34,862 bases of DNA, taken from positions 1-34,862 of the forward strand of contig NZ_QURE01000003.1 of NCBI RefSeq assembly GCF_009898475.1. Direction: 5' to 3'. The DNA comes from Nitrososphaera sp. AFS. Lineage in GTDB: Archaea; Thermoproteota; Nitrososphaeria; Nitrososphaerales; Nitrososphaeraceae. A model generated the notes under the pieces. It did no database searches. It worked only from the letters and a program-made list of their open reading frames with translations, and had not been told where the DNA came from. This document shows positions 7,716-15,840 of the stretch, one piece after another. Both the position numbers and the translations under genes were made by a program. The number at the start of each line of letters is the position of its first letter. Within the stretch, counting starts at the first letter, position 1.

Positions 7716-7883
7716 TCAGGCTTCTTCTTTTCCTCCGCGCTTTCTTAGAATCACAGCAATAGCAATCAGCGCGATGAGCGCTATCAGCATTGCAAAAAAA
7801 ATCCCTTCATTTTTAACTGTCCCCTTTGGGAGAATAAGCAGGCTGGTAAGGATCTCGGGAATCAATATCACATGTGTGTTCAT
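7716..7883 (-). CDS. Small single-pass membrane protein (55 aa)
   Basis: It runs from ATG (7883) to TGA, with an in-frame stop two codons before the start. GGTGAT stands just upstream of the ATG as a weak Shine-Dalgarno site. The protein starts MNTHVILIPEIL, has a Lys/Asn hinge (PKGTVKNEG), then one long hydrophobic helix (FFAMLIALIALIAIAVIL) and a basic tail RKRGGKEEA. This layout matches a tail-anchored or C-terminally anchored protein, or the surviving anchor of a larger secreted protein. I do not recognise a family. It is 93 nt downstream of tRNA-Cys on the same strand. Confidence 0.45.
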   Translation of the reverse strand: MNTHVILIPEILTSLLILPKGTVKNEGIFFAMLIALIALIAIAVILRKRGGKEEA

Positions 7884-7976
7884 AGATCACCGATATTTGG
7901 TTGTTGAGATCCTTTGGAGGTGTAAAGAGGTCAACAAGTTTGCGAACAAAGCGCATCTAAGGTTCTGATCTTTAGA

Positions 7977-8059
7977 GGTGGGGAAGGGATTCGAACCCTT
8001 ATTAATTCGCTCCCCCCATTTCTCTGCAGGCGAACGCATAACCGCTCTGCCACCCCACC
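7977..8059 (-). tRNA. tRNA-Cys(GCA) with a 12-nt intron
   Basis: Acceptor GGTGGGG pairs with CCCCACC; D-stem GCA/TGC; anticodon stem TTCGC/GCGAA; T-arm AAGGG-TTCGAAT-CCCTT. The anticodon loop reads CTGCAGA only after removal of a 12-nt insert (AGAAATGGGGGG) after position 37, the canonical archaeal intron site. The mature length is 71 nt. The last bases of the exon and intron are ambiguous by one A. The bulge-helix-bulge core is imperfect (CTGC against GGGG). TCATAAATTCC about 20-30 nt upstream on the minus strand is a plausible TATA box. Confidence 0.9.
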
Positions 8060-8355
8060 TTCATTGGGATCTAGATACTATGGAATTTATGAACTATTTG
8101 TCCAAAATAGATAAGACTAAGACACTAAAGAATGACTGTCACTACTAGCTTTGCCTATGTTTTGACGGTGAAAGGCGGCTACTTTATATCACACCCGGCG
8201 TTAACTTCAACGGTTTGAAATACAAATCAAGCAATTTATGAACTCAGCGCGATATTTATGTAAGTATGGTTAAATCAATTAAGCTAATTATTTTTCCCGT
8301 AAGTCTATAAAAGAGCATCATAAAACCAGAAAGCTCAATATCGGCCGAACCTCAT

Positions 8356-10287
8356 TTACATCTCTTTTAGCGATTGTATCCCCAGAAGTCCTGATGCTAC
8401 CTCAAGACATTTGCAAAAAGCATTTACTAGTGCAATTCGCGCAATCCTAATTTCTCTATTATCTTCCTTTAAGACAGGGGTAGTTTCATAGAACACGTTG
8501 AATGCGGTTGCCAAGGTATGTACGTATTTTGCAAGGATTTTCGGTTTCAGCGATCTAGCCGCATTTTCTATAACCAAGTCGAACTTTGAAATTACTCTGA
8601 TGATTCTAATCTCAGGTTCGCTATTCAACTTACTGAGCGGTGCTCTGCAATATTTCTCCCTCGATTTCTCTAGAATTCTTTGAGCTCTTGCATATGCATA
8701 CTGTAAATACGGGCCAGTATCGCCATCCAAATTTATTGATTCGGTAATATCGAAAACAATGTTTTTGTCTAAATCGTATTTTATCATATTATATCTTACC
8801 GCACTTACGGCAATTGATTCTGCAAGCATTTCCAATCTTTCCTTTGAATAACCCGGATGTCTGGAACTTACTTCCTCGTAGGCTTTCAGTTTAACCAAGT
8901 CAATAAGATCGTCTGCATTGACTTGGATGCCCTTTCGGCCGGACATCTGGACTGAATGTTTCGCATCGATGATCGTACCGAGGTTGTGTGCAGTTCTAGA
9001 GCTCAAGGAGACAGGCTCATATCCAAGATGGAGGTAAATATTATCTGATTGTTGGAATTTCGAGAGGACGCAAGATATAATGCACTGTAATCGTGACTGC
9101 CTCGAGTCTATCACAGTAATAGCCTTGTCTGCGGAGGTAAAGTCAGGATGTTCGCTTTTATCCTGCGAAATGTCCAAAGTTGTCGTCCATAGCACGGTGT
9201 TGTCCCATTGGTCACAAAATTCTCGGTATGAAAATGGATCATTCACAAAACCCACCTTCCAGGCCGCATATGGTATATCCTTGGCTATATACGTCAGGGT
9301 GCCATCACTCCTCACTATCACCTTTTCTTGATCGCTCGCACGTTCAGGATTTATAGTCCAACAACCAGCGTTTTTTCCTTCCTTTGCTAGTTGCACCAGT
9401 CCTTTATTCTTCAGCCAATCAAATGTTCTGTCCCAAAGATCAGAAAGAACGATTTGTGATTCAAAATTCACGAGGTCATAATGTGCTTTCATTCGCCAAC
9501 ATGTAGTCAGCTGATCCAGCAGAACCCTAAGGACAATTGTAGAAGCAAATTTAGCTAATTCAGATTGCCCTACCTCCAACTCCTTCAGTATATATCTCCT
9601 CTTTTCCAGCAAAGAGGGTTTGGTCGGGTAGAGTTCATTTACTTTAACATATACATAATCTCCACAATACCTATCAAATTTCATTGGTTTGCTAGGCGGC
9701 TCAACAGGAAATCCTGCAAACTTGAATGCGACTATTATGTCAGCGACTTGCAAACCCGAGTCATCAACATAATTCAGTACTTTGACCGCATGATTCGTAA
9801 ATTGTAAAATTCTATAGATAACGTCTCCTAAGATAACATTTCGAAGGTGGCCAACATGAAGAGCTTTATTAGGGTTTACACTCGTATGTTCTAAATTTAC
9901 TCTTCTTCCTCCGCCAACATCCCAGAAACCATAGCTTGGGTCCTCTAGGGCTCTAGATAATGTAATTTCAGAAAAGGTATCATTGTTCGTCCTAAAATTG
10001 ATATACCCGCCCGGATGTGCCTCGGCGGAAGCAATCATTGATAAGGATCCTTTCTCATGCTCGTCTCTAATTATTGGTCGAAGGTAATTTTCAACAAACT
10101 CTTGCGCAAATTGATAGGGTTTTACATCATAAACCTTACTTAACTCAAAAGCGACATTCGAACTTAAATCTCCAAATTCAGGCTTAGGTGGGTCAAGAAG
10201 CTCAAATTTATGCCCGGCATGACCTAAATTTGAAAGCCCGATTGAAATGAGGTGCTCGGCTTCGCTGACTAGTTTGCGAAAAGTCAT
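8356..10287 (-). CDS. argS: Arginyl-tRNA synthetase
   Basis: Class I synthetase charging tRNA-Arg. The 643-aa protein carries an N-terminal additional domain, the HIGH-type motif HVGH (144-147, in KALHVGHLRN), LNYVDDSGLQ after it, and MSGRKG (448-453), the archaeal ArgRS counterpart of KMSKS. The C-terminal DALR anticodon-binding domain contains YLQYAYARAQRIL. Length and order are normal. It starts at ATG, one nucleotide after the stop of the phosphoglycolate phosphatase gene, so the two genes are probably cotranscribed and translationally coupled. A tRNA-Arg gene lies about 1.8 kb away but is transcribed separately. Confidence 0.95.
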   Translation of the reverse strand: MTFRKLVSEAEHLISIGLSNLGHAGHKFELLDPPKPEFGDLSSNVAFELSKVYDVKPYQFAQEFVENYLRPIIRDEHEKGSLSMIASAEAHPGGYINFRTNNDTFSEITLSRALEDPSYGFWDVGGGRRVNLEHTSVNPNKALHVGHLRNVILGDVIYRILQFTNHAVKVLNYVDDSGLQVADIIVAFKFAGFPVEPPSKPMKFDRYCGDYVYVKVNELYPTKPSLLEKRRYILKELEVGQSELAKFASTIVLRVLLDQLTTCWRMKAHYDLVNFESQIVLSDLWDRTFDWLKNKGLVQLAKEGKNAGCWTINPERASDQEKVIVRSDGTLTYIAKDIPYAAWKVGFVNDPFSYREFCDQWDNTVLWTTTLDISQDKSEHPDFTSADKAITVIDSRQSRLQCIISCVLSKFQQSDNIYLHLGYEPVSLSSRTAHNLGTIIDAKHSVQMSGRKGIQVNADDLIDLVKLKAYEEVSSRHPGYSKERLEMLAESIAVSAVRYNMIKYDLDKNIVFDITESINLDGDTGPYLQYAYARAQRILEKSREKYCRAPLSKLNSEPEIRIIRVISKFDLVIENAARSLKPKILAKYVHTLATAFNVFYETTPVLKEDNREIRIARIALVNAFCKCLEVASGLLGIQSLKEM

Positions 10288-10288
10288 T

Positions 10289-10993
10289 CTAGCGAAACGC
10301 TTCCATATGATTAAGCATCACCAAATTTATGGCATCGACTAGGCCTTTCCCTGCTCTACCTCTTACTACGTGTTTGGCCTTTGCCTTAACGGAATCATCA
10401 GAGTGGCTTAGCGCAACACTGCAACCGCAAACTTCGAAGAGTGGTATATCCGTTTCACTGTCTCCGATAGCCGCCGTTTCTTGTGAGTTTAAATTTAGCA
10501 TCTTGAGAGCTTTCAACAATCCTGATCCCTTATCAACACCTTTTTCATTTATATGGTATGCATATTTACTGTCACTTAGTGTCAGGTCTAGCCCATTTTC
10601 TACTAACACTTTCGCTCCTTCTCGTAAATCAAACGTTCTTGCTAAAACTACTTCAGTGAGCCTATTGAAAACTGGCTTCATCTGGACTCTTTCAAAGTTG
10701 TGTCTCAGCACTTCATATCCCTTTAAGCAATTTTCTTTTCTAGCCAGTAGTATGTGATTATTAGGCGCTGTAGTTATCACGCCCCCGTTTTCACCAACGG
10801 AGAGGTGCGTGGTCCCTCCGAATACTGCAAGTACAAATGCTTCGACTGATGATCTTCCGGTAACATAAATTACTCTTAAGCCCATGTCTTCTAAACATCG
10901 CATCGCTCCGAGGCCATCCAAATGCACTCGGCCACAGCCGTCCTCAGTCAATGTTCCGTCTATATCAATTGCAAAAGTTTTAACGCCATTCAG
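10289..10993 (-). CDS. Phosphoglycolate phosphatase, archaeal HAD type, with unusual start
   Basis: HAD-family IIB-like phosphatase of the archaeal phosphoglycolate phosphatase group. The nucleophile motif DIDGTLTEDG comes near the N-terminus, followed by YVTGRS (motif II), a Lys in the cap region, and GDSETDIPLFE (motif IV) near the C-terminus. The catalytic DxD lies upstream of the first canonical in-frame start (TTG at 10951, inside GTLT). Only a CTG at 10991-10993 (giving MNGVKTFAIDIDG) or non-standard codons precede it, and an in-frame TAA stands at 11000-11002. GGGGTG about 9 nt before the CTG could serve as a Shine-Dalgarno site. Alternatively, one missing A in the AAAA run would place the ATG at 10989 in frame. 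argS follows after 1 nt. Confidence 0.85.
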   Translation of the reverse strand: MNGVKTFAIDIDGTLTEDGCGRVHLDGLGAMRCLEDMGLRVIYVTGRSSVEAFVLAVFGGTTHLSVGENGGVITTAPNNHILLARKENCLKGYEVLRHNFERVQMKPVFNRLTEVVLARTFDLREGAKVLVENGLDLTLSDSKYAYHINEKGVDKGSGLLKALKMLNLNSQETAAIGDSETDIPLFEVCGCSVALSHSDDSVKAKAKHVVRGRAGKGLVDAINLVMLNHMEAFR

Positions 10994-11545
10994 TTCTACT
11001 TACACCCCACGCAAACAACACTCTACCTTGAAATCACTTCCTCCTTTGCGCTGTTTGCGCTTGTATAAGTGTAATGTTCACTTTTTTGGCTCGTAACCCT
11101 TTGGCTTTATATGCTTTTAGGAAGAATGACTCAGCTTAAGATACATAGATGAGGCTTAGTGGTCTATCGTTGCAAAAAGAATGTATTGTGTTTACATGTT
11201 TCTCAATCGGGTTCTGTCGCCTTAATTGGCCATGACTGTGATCGTTAACTATTGGATCGGCGGAACCATAGATCGATTTATTATATTTTAATTAAGAATT
11301 AAAGCCAAAGCCCTAATCGAAGTCTTATAAGCCAAACAAGTGACTGATCCCTAAGTACTCCCTTACTATCGTTGCAGTAGATTTAGGCTAATTTCTAACT
11401 TTAAGAGATCTTCCCAATAATCCTAATTATTCTATCGTAGCCGTTGGTTTTACAAATTATCTACCTATGATGTAGCAAATTAGGTTTCAGCTCCATAATG
11501 GATGCATATTTGCGGGCCTTACTTGGAATACTAGTATTCGTCTTG
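10994..11545. other. Intergenic region, no gene seen
   Basis: This 552-nt AT-rich region has no convincing CDS or tRNA. A minus-strand TATA-like ACTTATACAAG (11060-11070) followed by GGAGGAAGTG probably belongs to the phosphatase-argS transcript. A plus-strand TTTATATGC (about 11106) could start an unidentified short RNA. Confidence 0.5.
11060..11070 (-). promoter_or_regulatory. TATA-like box of the phosphatase-argS operon
   Basis: Minus-strand ACTTATACAAG. The predicted start site would leave a leader of roughly 45 nt before the CTG at 10993, unlike the leaderless genes nearby. A GGAGGAAGTG sequence lies at the start of this leader. Confidence 0.35.
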
Positions 11546-11899
11546 TCAAATCATTATTGCCGCTGGCTTTTCCCAGACATGTTGTATTTTTTGGCGACGA
11601 TCTGATAACGATTTTTGTTTCGAGACGTTAATCTTAATTTTGAAACCATATCTCAGTCTGCTAGTCCACTTCTCGACCTCTTCTAGACGTCCAATGCCAG
11701 TAAGCCTCTCTCCTTCCTTAGTTACTACCAAGAAATTTGCCTTGTCTCCTCTTTTCATTATAGAAATTCGATCATAGAAATGGTGCCAATCTAGCGGATT
11801 TAAAATAAGTGCTTGAACTACCAAAATATCCCCTATTAGAACGTCGGTCAAATAATATGGTAGTACTTCTAAATCGCCTATTTTTGCATACATCATCAT
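11546..11899 (-). CDS. Hypothetical protein, 117 aa
   Basis: A soluble protein starting at one of three consecutive ATG codons (MMMYAKIGDLEVL). It is rich in beta-type hydrophobic segments (VLIGDILVVQALIL, KANFLVVTKEGERLTGIG, GFKIKINVSK) and has a basic C-terminal third. There is no Cys and no recognisable catalytic motif. A minus-strand TATATA box at 11918-11925, about 20-27 nt upstream, supports a leaderless start. It stands alone between gene-poor stretches. I do not recognise it; a small nucleic-acid-binding barrel would fit the pattern but is not demonstrated. Confidence 0.6.
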   Translation of the reverse strand: MMMYAKIGDLEVLPYYLTDVLIGDILVVQALILNPLDWHHFYDRISIMKRGDKANFLVVTKEGERLTGIGRLEEVEKWTSRLRYGFKIKINVSKQKSLSDRRQKIQHVWEKPAAIMI

Positions 11900-11917
11900 A
11901 ATTGTGTCAAAGTTAGT

Positions 11918-11925
11918 ATATATCT
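11918..11925 (-). promoter_or_regulatory. TATA box of the 117-aa hypothetical gene
   Basis: Minus-strand ATATATAC, flanked upstream by a T/A-rich run, lies about 20-27 nt before the first ATG at 11899. Confidence 0.5.
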
Positions 11926-12080
11926 TTTTTATAAAAAATTGGGGCCTGCGCTAACTATTCTATTTAAGTGACCATATTATAGGAATTTCACAGGATTCAG
12001 ATAATAAAATTAAATTCATTTATTTTGCAATAAATGTACTAGGGTATCCTTAAATAACGTCCAAAAACGATGGAATAAAG

Positions 12081-12169
12081 GGGCCCGTGGCCCAGCCAGG
12101 ATAGGGTGCTAATCAACAAGCATAAGCCTCCGAAGCCAGTTGTCGTGGGATCGAAGCCCACCGGGCCCG
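12081..12169 (+). tRNA. tRNA-Arg(CCG) with probable non-canonical 14-nt intron
   Basis: Acceptor GGGCCCG pairs with CGGGCCC; D-stem GCCC/GGGT; T-arm GTGGG-ATCGAAG-CCCAC; discriminator G. Counting back from the T-arm gives variable loop TTGTC, 3' anticodon stem GCCAG and loop CTCCGAA, so the anticodon is CCG. The 5' anticodon half fits only if about 14 nt (AATCAACAAGCATA or one base shifted) are removed after position 28-29, giving CTAGC/GCCAG with one A-C mismatch. TGCT/AGCA around the insert can form the central helix of a splicing motif. Mature length is 75 nt. A canonical 37/38 intron does not fit, because no T33 would remain. TTAAATAA about 25-30 nt upstream is a likely TATA box. Confidence 0.75.
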
Positions 12170-12284
12170 ACCGGATTAATTATACCAAATAGAGTATGCT
12201 GCTTATTTTTGAACGAGGGTATCAATTTCGCAATCCGAACCTATGTCATCGAACCAATTGTAATCGTGTTCTTGGCAGGAATAC

Positions 12285-12294
12285 TTATATGAGT
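12285..12294 (+). promoter_or_regulatory. TATA-like box of the S24e-S27ae operon
   Basis: TTATATGAG lies about 28-37 nt upstream of the TTG at 12322. An out-of-frame ATG at 12311 lies nearer to the predicted start of transcription. Confidence 0.4.
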
Positions 12295-12321
12295 TAAATT
12301 AGGTTACTGCATGGTTAGGGA

Positions 12322-12705
12322 TTGGCAGCAGTAGAACTTGTTAAACTTGATGATCGAGATAATTTACTTTTGGAGAGGCGTGAGTTAACCGTGCTTCTGA
12401 AAAATGCGGCCGGAAGAATCAAAAAATCAGAGGCGGCGGCATTAGTTGCAACACAACATTATACAGGAAAGGCAGTACTTCCTATTTCGATGACTTGCCT
12501 TAAAGGCAAAAGTGATGTACTGGCCACTTTCTACGTTTACGAGGATGAAAAAACTGCTAAGGACTATTTACCCAGGTATATGACGCTGAGGACTTTACCT
12601 AAGGATGAAAGAAAAAAAATTCTCGCTGAAGAAAAGGCTGCAAAGTTAAAAGCGAAACAAGCTCTTGCGGGTCAAACCCGAGGACAAAGTAGGAGCAAGA
12701 GATAA
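12322..12705 (+). CDS. rps24e: Ribosomal protein S24e
   Basis: Small-subunit ribosomal protein shared by archaea and eukaryotes. The typical core is present: NLLLERRELTVLL, then ATQHYTGKAVLPISM and the YVYEDEKTAKDYLPRY segment, followed by a basic, Lys/Ala-rich tail ending GQSRSKR. The 127-aa length is slightly long because of this tail. The start is TTG; an ATG 11 nt upstream is out of frame. The stop is 1 nt before the TTG start of S27ae, so the two form an operon as in other archaea. Confidence 0.92.
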   Translation: MAAVELVKLDDRDNLLLERRELTVLLKNAAGRIKKSEAAALVATQHYTGKAVLPISMTCLKGKSDVLATFYVYEDEKTAKDYLPRYMTLRTLPKDERKKILAEEKAAKLKAKQALAGQTRGQSRSKR

Positions 12706-12706
12706 C

Positions 12707-12913
12707 TTGGCAGACAAGAAGAAATCAAAGGGTGAGGTATCAGTTCACCTATTTTATCAAATTCAAGGCGAAAATCTAACCCGAAATAAGCGAGACTGCC
12801 CTAGGTGCGGAAAGGGGGTATTCATGGCTGAACACCGTGACAGATTCAGCTGCGGCAAATGTGGCTTCACAGAGTTTTCGGAACATTCGAAGAAGGGATC
12901 GAAAAAGCGATAA
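12707..12913 (+). CDS. rps27ae: Ribosomal protein S27ae
   Basis: Zinc-ribbon small-subunit protein, 68 aa if started at TTG 12707 (MADKKKSKGEVSVH). The reading frame is open further upstream inside S24e, but the family N-terminus and the position 1 nt after the S24e stop favour this start. AGGAG about 11 nt upstream can act as a Shine-Dalgarno site. The four zinc ligands are visible as CPRCGKG and CGKCGF, with a basic end KKGSKKR. In many archaea kae1 follows S27ae; here it lies 10 kb away. Confidence 0.92.
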   Translation: MADKKKSKGEVSVHLFYQIQGENLTRNKRDCPRCGKGVFMAEHRDRFSCGKCGFTEFSEHSKKGSKKR

Positions 12914-13347
12914 TCGACAAGTGGCATTCATTGAGGCTGGGCGAAGGTCCCTCACGAAATCATTGTCCACTTCGCGAGGGGGTGCTTTGTTCTTTGGCAT
13001 TTGATATTGAGGACCATTTTTACTCTTTAGGCCTGACGCACAACACATCGTCAATTTAGAACCTATGTAGCATTTTTTACAACAAAAAATATGAAAGCTG
13101 CAGTCTGCTGTCTGCATATGAACCACGACTGAGTTCACTTCTCTTTCAATGGATTACCACATCCAACAACATACCGAAGCAGGTTAATCAACAAACAGAG
13201 CAAATAATGGCTATCATCAAACTTAACGAACGCGTTATGTATTTGTGGAGTGGTATCATATCCCCCTACAGGCTTTCTACACCCAATTAGCACTACATGA
13301 CCGTCGTATGTGTTGACCTTCTGAACAATACATAATCAATAATAGCA
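12914..13347. other. Intergenic region, no convincing gene
   Basis: This 434-nt stretch lies between S27ae and the end of pus10. A minus-strand open frame (13134-13292, 52 aa from GTG) has a Cys/Tyr/His-rich composition and no start signal, so it is not called. A weak CCCTC/GAGGG inverted repeat lies at about 12950-12981. Nothing else is seen. Confidence 0.5.
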
Positions 13348-14478
13348 CTATTTGAGAACAACTTCAGAAATGTCAAATACCTTAGTCTCACACTTTGTTC
13401 CTATAATCTCAGATACGTTGGGGACCGTATTATCAGATCCACTTACAAATTTTTTTATGGTGAACCCTCCTTCGACCATAATCTTCAGTTCGAAGCACTT
13501 GTTAGTGACGCTTGAGCACTCAATGGAGTATATTCTCTTTGATGTTGACCTGTTCTTATCTTGAAATTTCACAAGGGAAAAGTTCAGTCGGCTAAGGGCT
13601 TCGAGTTTCTGAACCTCAAAGGGTTCAGAACTTTCAACAAGGACTTTTGCCCTTGTAATAAAGCGAATAGGAGATTGAGGTGCACTTTTTGGTCCTGCCC
13701 TTAAAATTATCTCGACTTCGCAAGTTTCTATGAAAATATGAGAGTTTAAAGACCTCAGTTTAGGATCTGATAGGCGAACAAAAAATGGCCTGCCTTTACC
13801 AAATACTAAACTACTGGCATCTTCACTACCCACCCATGAGAATTTTAGGAAGTTGCATTTGGTAACGCGAATCAGTTCAGCTGCGATGATACCTTCGATA
13901 CTGCGGCCATGGTGACTACATTGGATGCGGGATTCGCGCTCGTTTCCCTCGCCCTCGCATTGTCTGCAGAGTCGTTGCCGTTGAGGCAGACCCCGTTGCT
14001 TCTTGATATATCGTCCAGTAAAAGTCAACGATCTTGATTTGGCAAAAATCCTTGCTTTGCCGACTTGCGATATGACAACATTGATTGACAAATCTGGTTC
14101 AGAGAAAGACAGTTTTTTTTTTGATCTTTCTTGAAATCTTTCCCTCAATTGATTTTGAAGCTGGCTCTTTATACTCTCACTTCCTTTTAATTTGTGCCTG
14201 GCTCTAACCTGATCTTCCCGATCAAAAATATCGTGAGGTAAGCTTATGCCAATGCAGAAGGTCTCAAATTCGTAATTATTACCCACTTCTGATTCAATCA
14301 ATAGATCGAGATAATCCAATTGATTCATGAGTCCACGGCAGATAAAGCACGACCCGTAATCAATGCACAATTGATCACCTATTCTAAGACTAGTGAGACG
14401 ACTAGTACAGAAGGCACAAAGATTATAGTAATTTCTTAACTCTAAGTCGCTGAATCGAAGATAGGATTTTTTAACCAA
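13348..14478 (-). CDS. pus10: tRNA pseudouridine synthase Pus10
   Basis: Archaeal Pus10 makes pseudouridine 54 and 55 in the tRNA T-loop. The 376-aa protein starts with a CxxC zinc knuckle pair (C21/C24 and C44/C47), then an accessory domain, then the catalytic domain with TGRYIKKQRGLPQ (154-166). The active-site motif reads GSEDASSLVFGKGRPF (217-232), where the family consensus is close to GREDxDxRxLGxGRPF. The presumed catalytic Asp (D220) is kept, while the Arg two before it and the following Asp and Arg are changed. It overlaps the end of srp54 by 8 nt and is the last gene of the dph6-srp54-pus10 operon. Confidence 0.88.
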   Translation of the reverse strand: MVKKSYLRFSDLELRNYYNLCAFCTSRLTSLRIGDQLCIDYGSCFICRGLMNQLDYLDLLIESEVGNNYEFETFCIGISLPHDIFDREDQVRARHKLKGSESIKSQLQNQLRERFQERSKKKLSFSEPDLSINVVISQVGKARIFAKSRSLTFTGRYIKKQRGLPQRQRLCRQCEGEGNERESRIQCSHHGRSIEGIIAAELIRVTKCNFLKFSWVGSEDASSLVFGKGRPFFVRLSDPKLRSLNSHIFIETCEVEIILRAGPKSAPQSPIRFITRAKVLVESSEPFEVQKLEALSRLNFSLVKFQDKNRSTSKRIYSIECSSVTNKCFELKIMVEGGFTIKKFVSGSDNTVPNVSEIIGTKCETKVFDISEVVLK

Positions 14479-15838
14479 TACCGAACCTCCGCAACATTCC
14501 CTGCATTTGCCGGCCCTTTGCTTGTTTCATCATTGACTTGGAATTATTGTATTGTTTGATCAATTCTTTCACATCATGTTCTGTCAATCCAGATCCTCTT
14601 GCTGCTCGCTTCCTTCGAGAATCATTCATAATATCGGGGTTACGTCTTTCGATTTTGGTCATGGATTGAATAATGAATCTCCATTTTTCCATTTTGTTTT
14701 GCAAAGCATCTAGCTGGTCATCTTTTACCATTCCAGATAGTCCTGGCAAATTGTCAATAACGTTTCTAAAGCCCATTTTTCCGACATTTTCCATTTGTGA
14801 ATAAAAGTCTTCGATTGTCATTTTTCCACTCAAAAGACGCTTTGCCTGTCCTTCATCTGCCTGTAATTCAAGATTCTTTGCCATTTCGAGTAATGCCCGG
14901 ATGTCTCCCATTCCTAACAGCCTCCCGACAAATTGGGTGGGAGAAAACCTTTCCAAATCGTCGATGCGTTCACCTGTTCCTATGAACATTACACGAGCTC
15001 CCGTCGCTGAGGACGCTGCTATAACCCCTCCTCCTTTGGCAGTCCCATCAAGTTTGGATATCACTATACCGCCTACTGGCGCAGCATCATGGAATGCTTT
15101 TGCTTGGCTGAAAGCTTGTTGCCCTATTGTACCGTCTATTACAAGCAATACAAGATCTGGTTTTGAAGCTTCGTACATCGTCTTCATTTCTTCTAACAAT
15201 CCTCTTTCTTCTTTGTGTCGACCAGCCGTATCAATAATAATCACGTCAAGACCCGCCTTCTTGAAGTGTTCAAGCCCATTCTTTACTATACTAACCGGGT
15301 CTTTATTCGACTCGTCCCCAAATACTTCAACATCGATTTTACTGCAGTTCATCTTTAGCTGAGCCAGGGCCCCAGGCCTCCAAGTATCTGCTCCTATAAC
15401 AGCAATGCGGTACCCATGCTTAATCAGCCACTTTGCAAGCTTGCCCGTAACAGTAGTTTTGCCGCTTCCTTGAATACCGAGCATTAAAACAACGTTTTTT
15501 TGCCCTGATTTGATACCCAATCCATCATCAGAGCTCTTTTGAACTTTGTCTATGCTAGTAATCGTCTCCCCGGCATATCCGAGCAATTGTGCAAGTTCAC
15601 CATACAAAATAGTGATTATGTGATCCTTTCTCGAAAGCCCCTTCACGGGATGCTCAGTTAACGCTCGTTGTTTCAACCTATTAGTTATTGAAAGTACTAG
15701 TCTGACATTTACATCCGACTGCAGCAAAGCTCTTTGAACATCTTTACATAGAGAATCGATTATTTCCTCGTTTATATCAGAAGCTCCGACTATTTTCTTC
15801 AATGCGTCCCTAAGGCCGGAGCGGAGGTTATCTAGCAT
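14471..15838 (-). CDS. srp54: Signal recognition particle protein SRP54
   Basis: GTPase subunit of SRP that binds signal peptides and SRP RNA. The N-domain helices (1-85) lead into the G domain with P-loop GIQGSGKTT (121-129), DTAGRHKEERGL, and SKLDGTAKGG. The Met-rich M domain (about 310-455) contains SGKMTIEDFYSQMENVGKMG and ends with MKQAKGRQMQGMLRRFGIG. The 455-aa length is normal. It begins 2 nt after the stop of dph6 and its end overlaps the start of pus10, so the three genes are one transcription unit. The SRP RNA gene itself was not identified in this window. Confidence 0.96.
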   Translation of the reverse strand: MLDNLRSGLRDALKKIVGASDINEEIIDSLCKDVQRALLQSDVNVRLVLSITNRLKQRALTEHPVKGLSRKDHIITILYGELAQLLGYAGETITSIDKVQKSSDDGLGIKSGQKNVVLMLGIQGSGKTTVTGKLAKWLIKHGYRIAVIGADTWRPGALAQLKMNCSKIDVEVFGDESNKDPVSIVKNGLEHFKKAGLDVIIIDTAGRHKEERGLLEEMKTMYEASKPDLVLLVIDGTIGQQAFSQAKAFHDAAPVGGIVISKLDGTAKGGGVIAASSATGARVMFIGTGERIDDLERFSPTQFVGRLLGMGDIRALLEMAKNLELQADEGQAKRLLSGKMTIEDFYSQMENVGKMGFRNVIDNLPGLSGMVKDDQLDALQNKMEKWRFIIQSMTKIERRNPDIMNDSRRKRAARGSGLTEHDVKELIKQYNNSKSMMKQAKGRQMQGMLRRFGIG

Positions 15839-15840
15839 GT

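Noticed and set aside
7774-7968. 64-aa plus-strand open frame
   Set aside because: It is the shadow of the minus-strand membrane ORF, whose hydrophobic helix and basic tail are more protein-like.
8132-8218. 28-aa plus-strand ORF upstream of argS terminus
   Set aside because: Too short, no promoter or ribosome-binding site at a convincing distance, and no recognisable features.
12776-13138. 120-aa minus-strand open frame over S27ae
   Set aside because: It overlaps the clearly coding S27ae frame, has a Cys/Met-rich shadow-like composition and no promoter.
13134-13292. 52-aa minus-strand frame from a GTG in the gap before pus10
   Set aside because: Composition (many Cys, Tyr, His), lack of a start signal and short length fit chance; no family resemblance.
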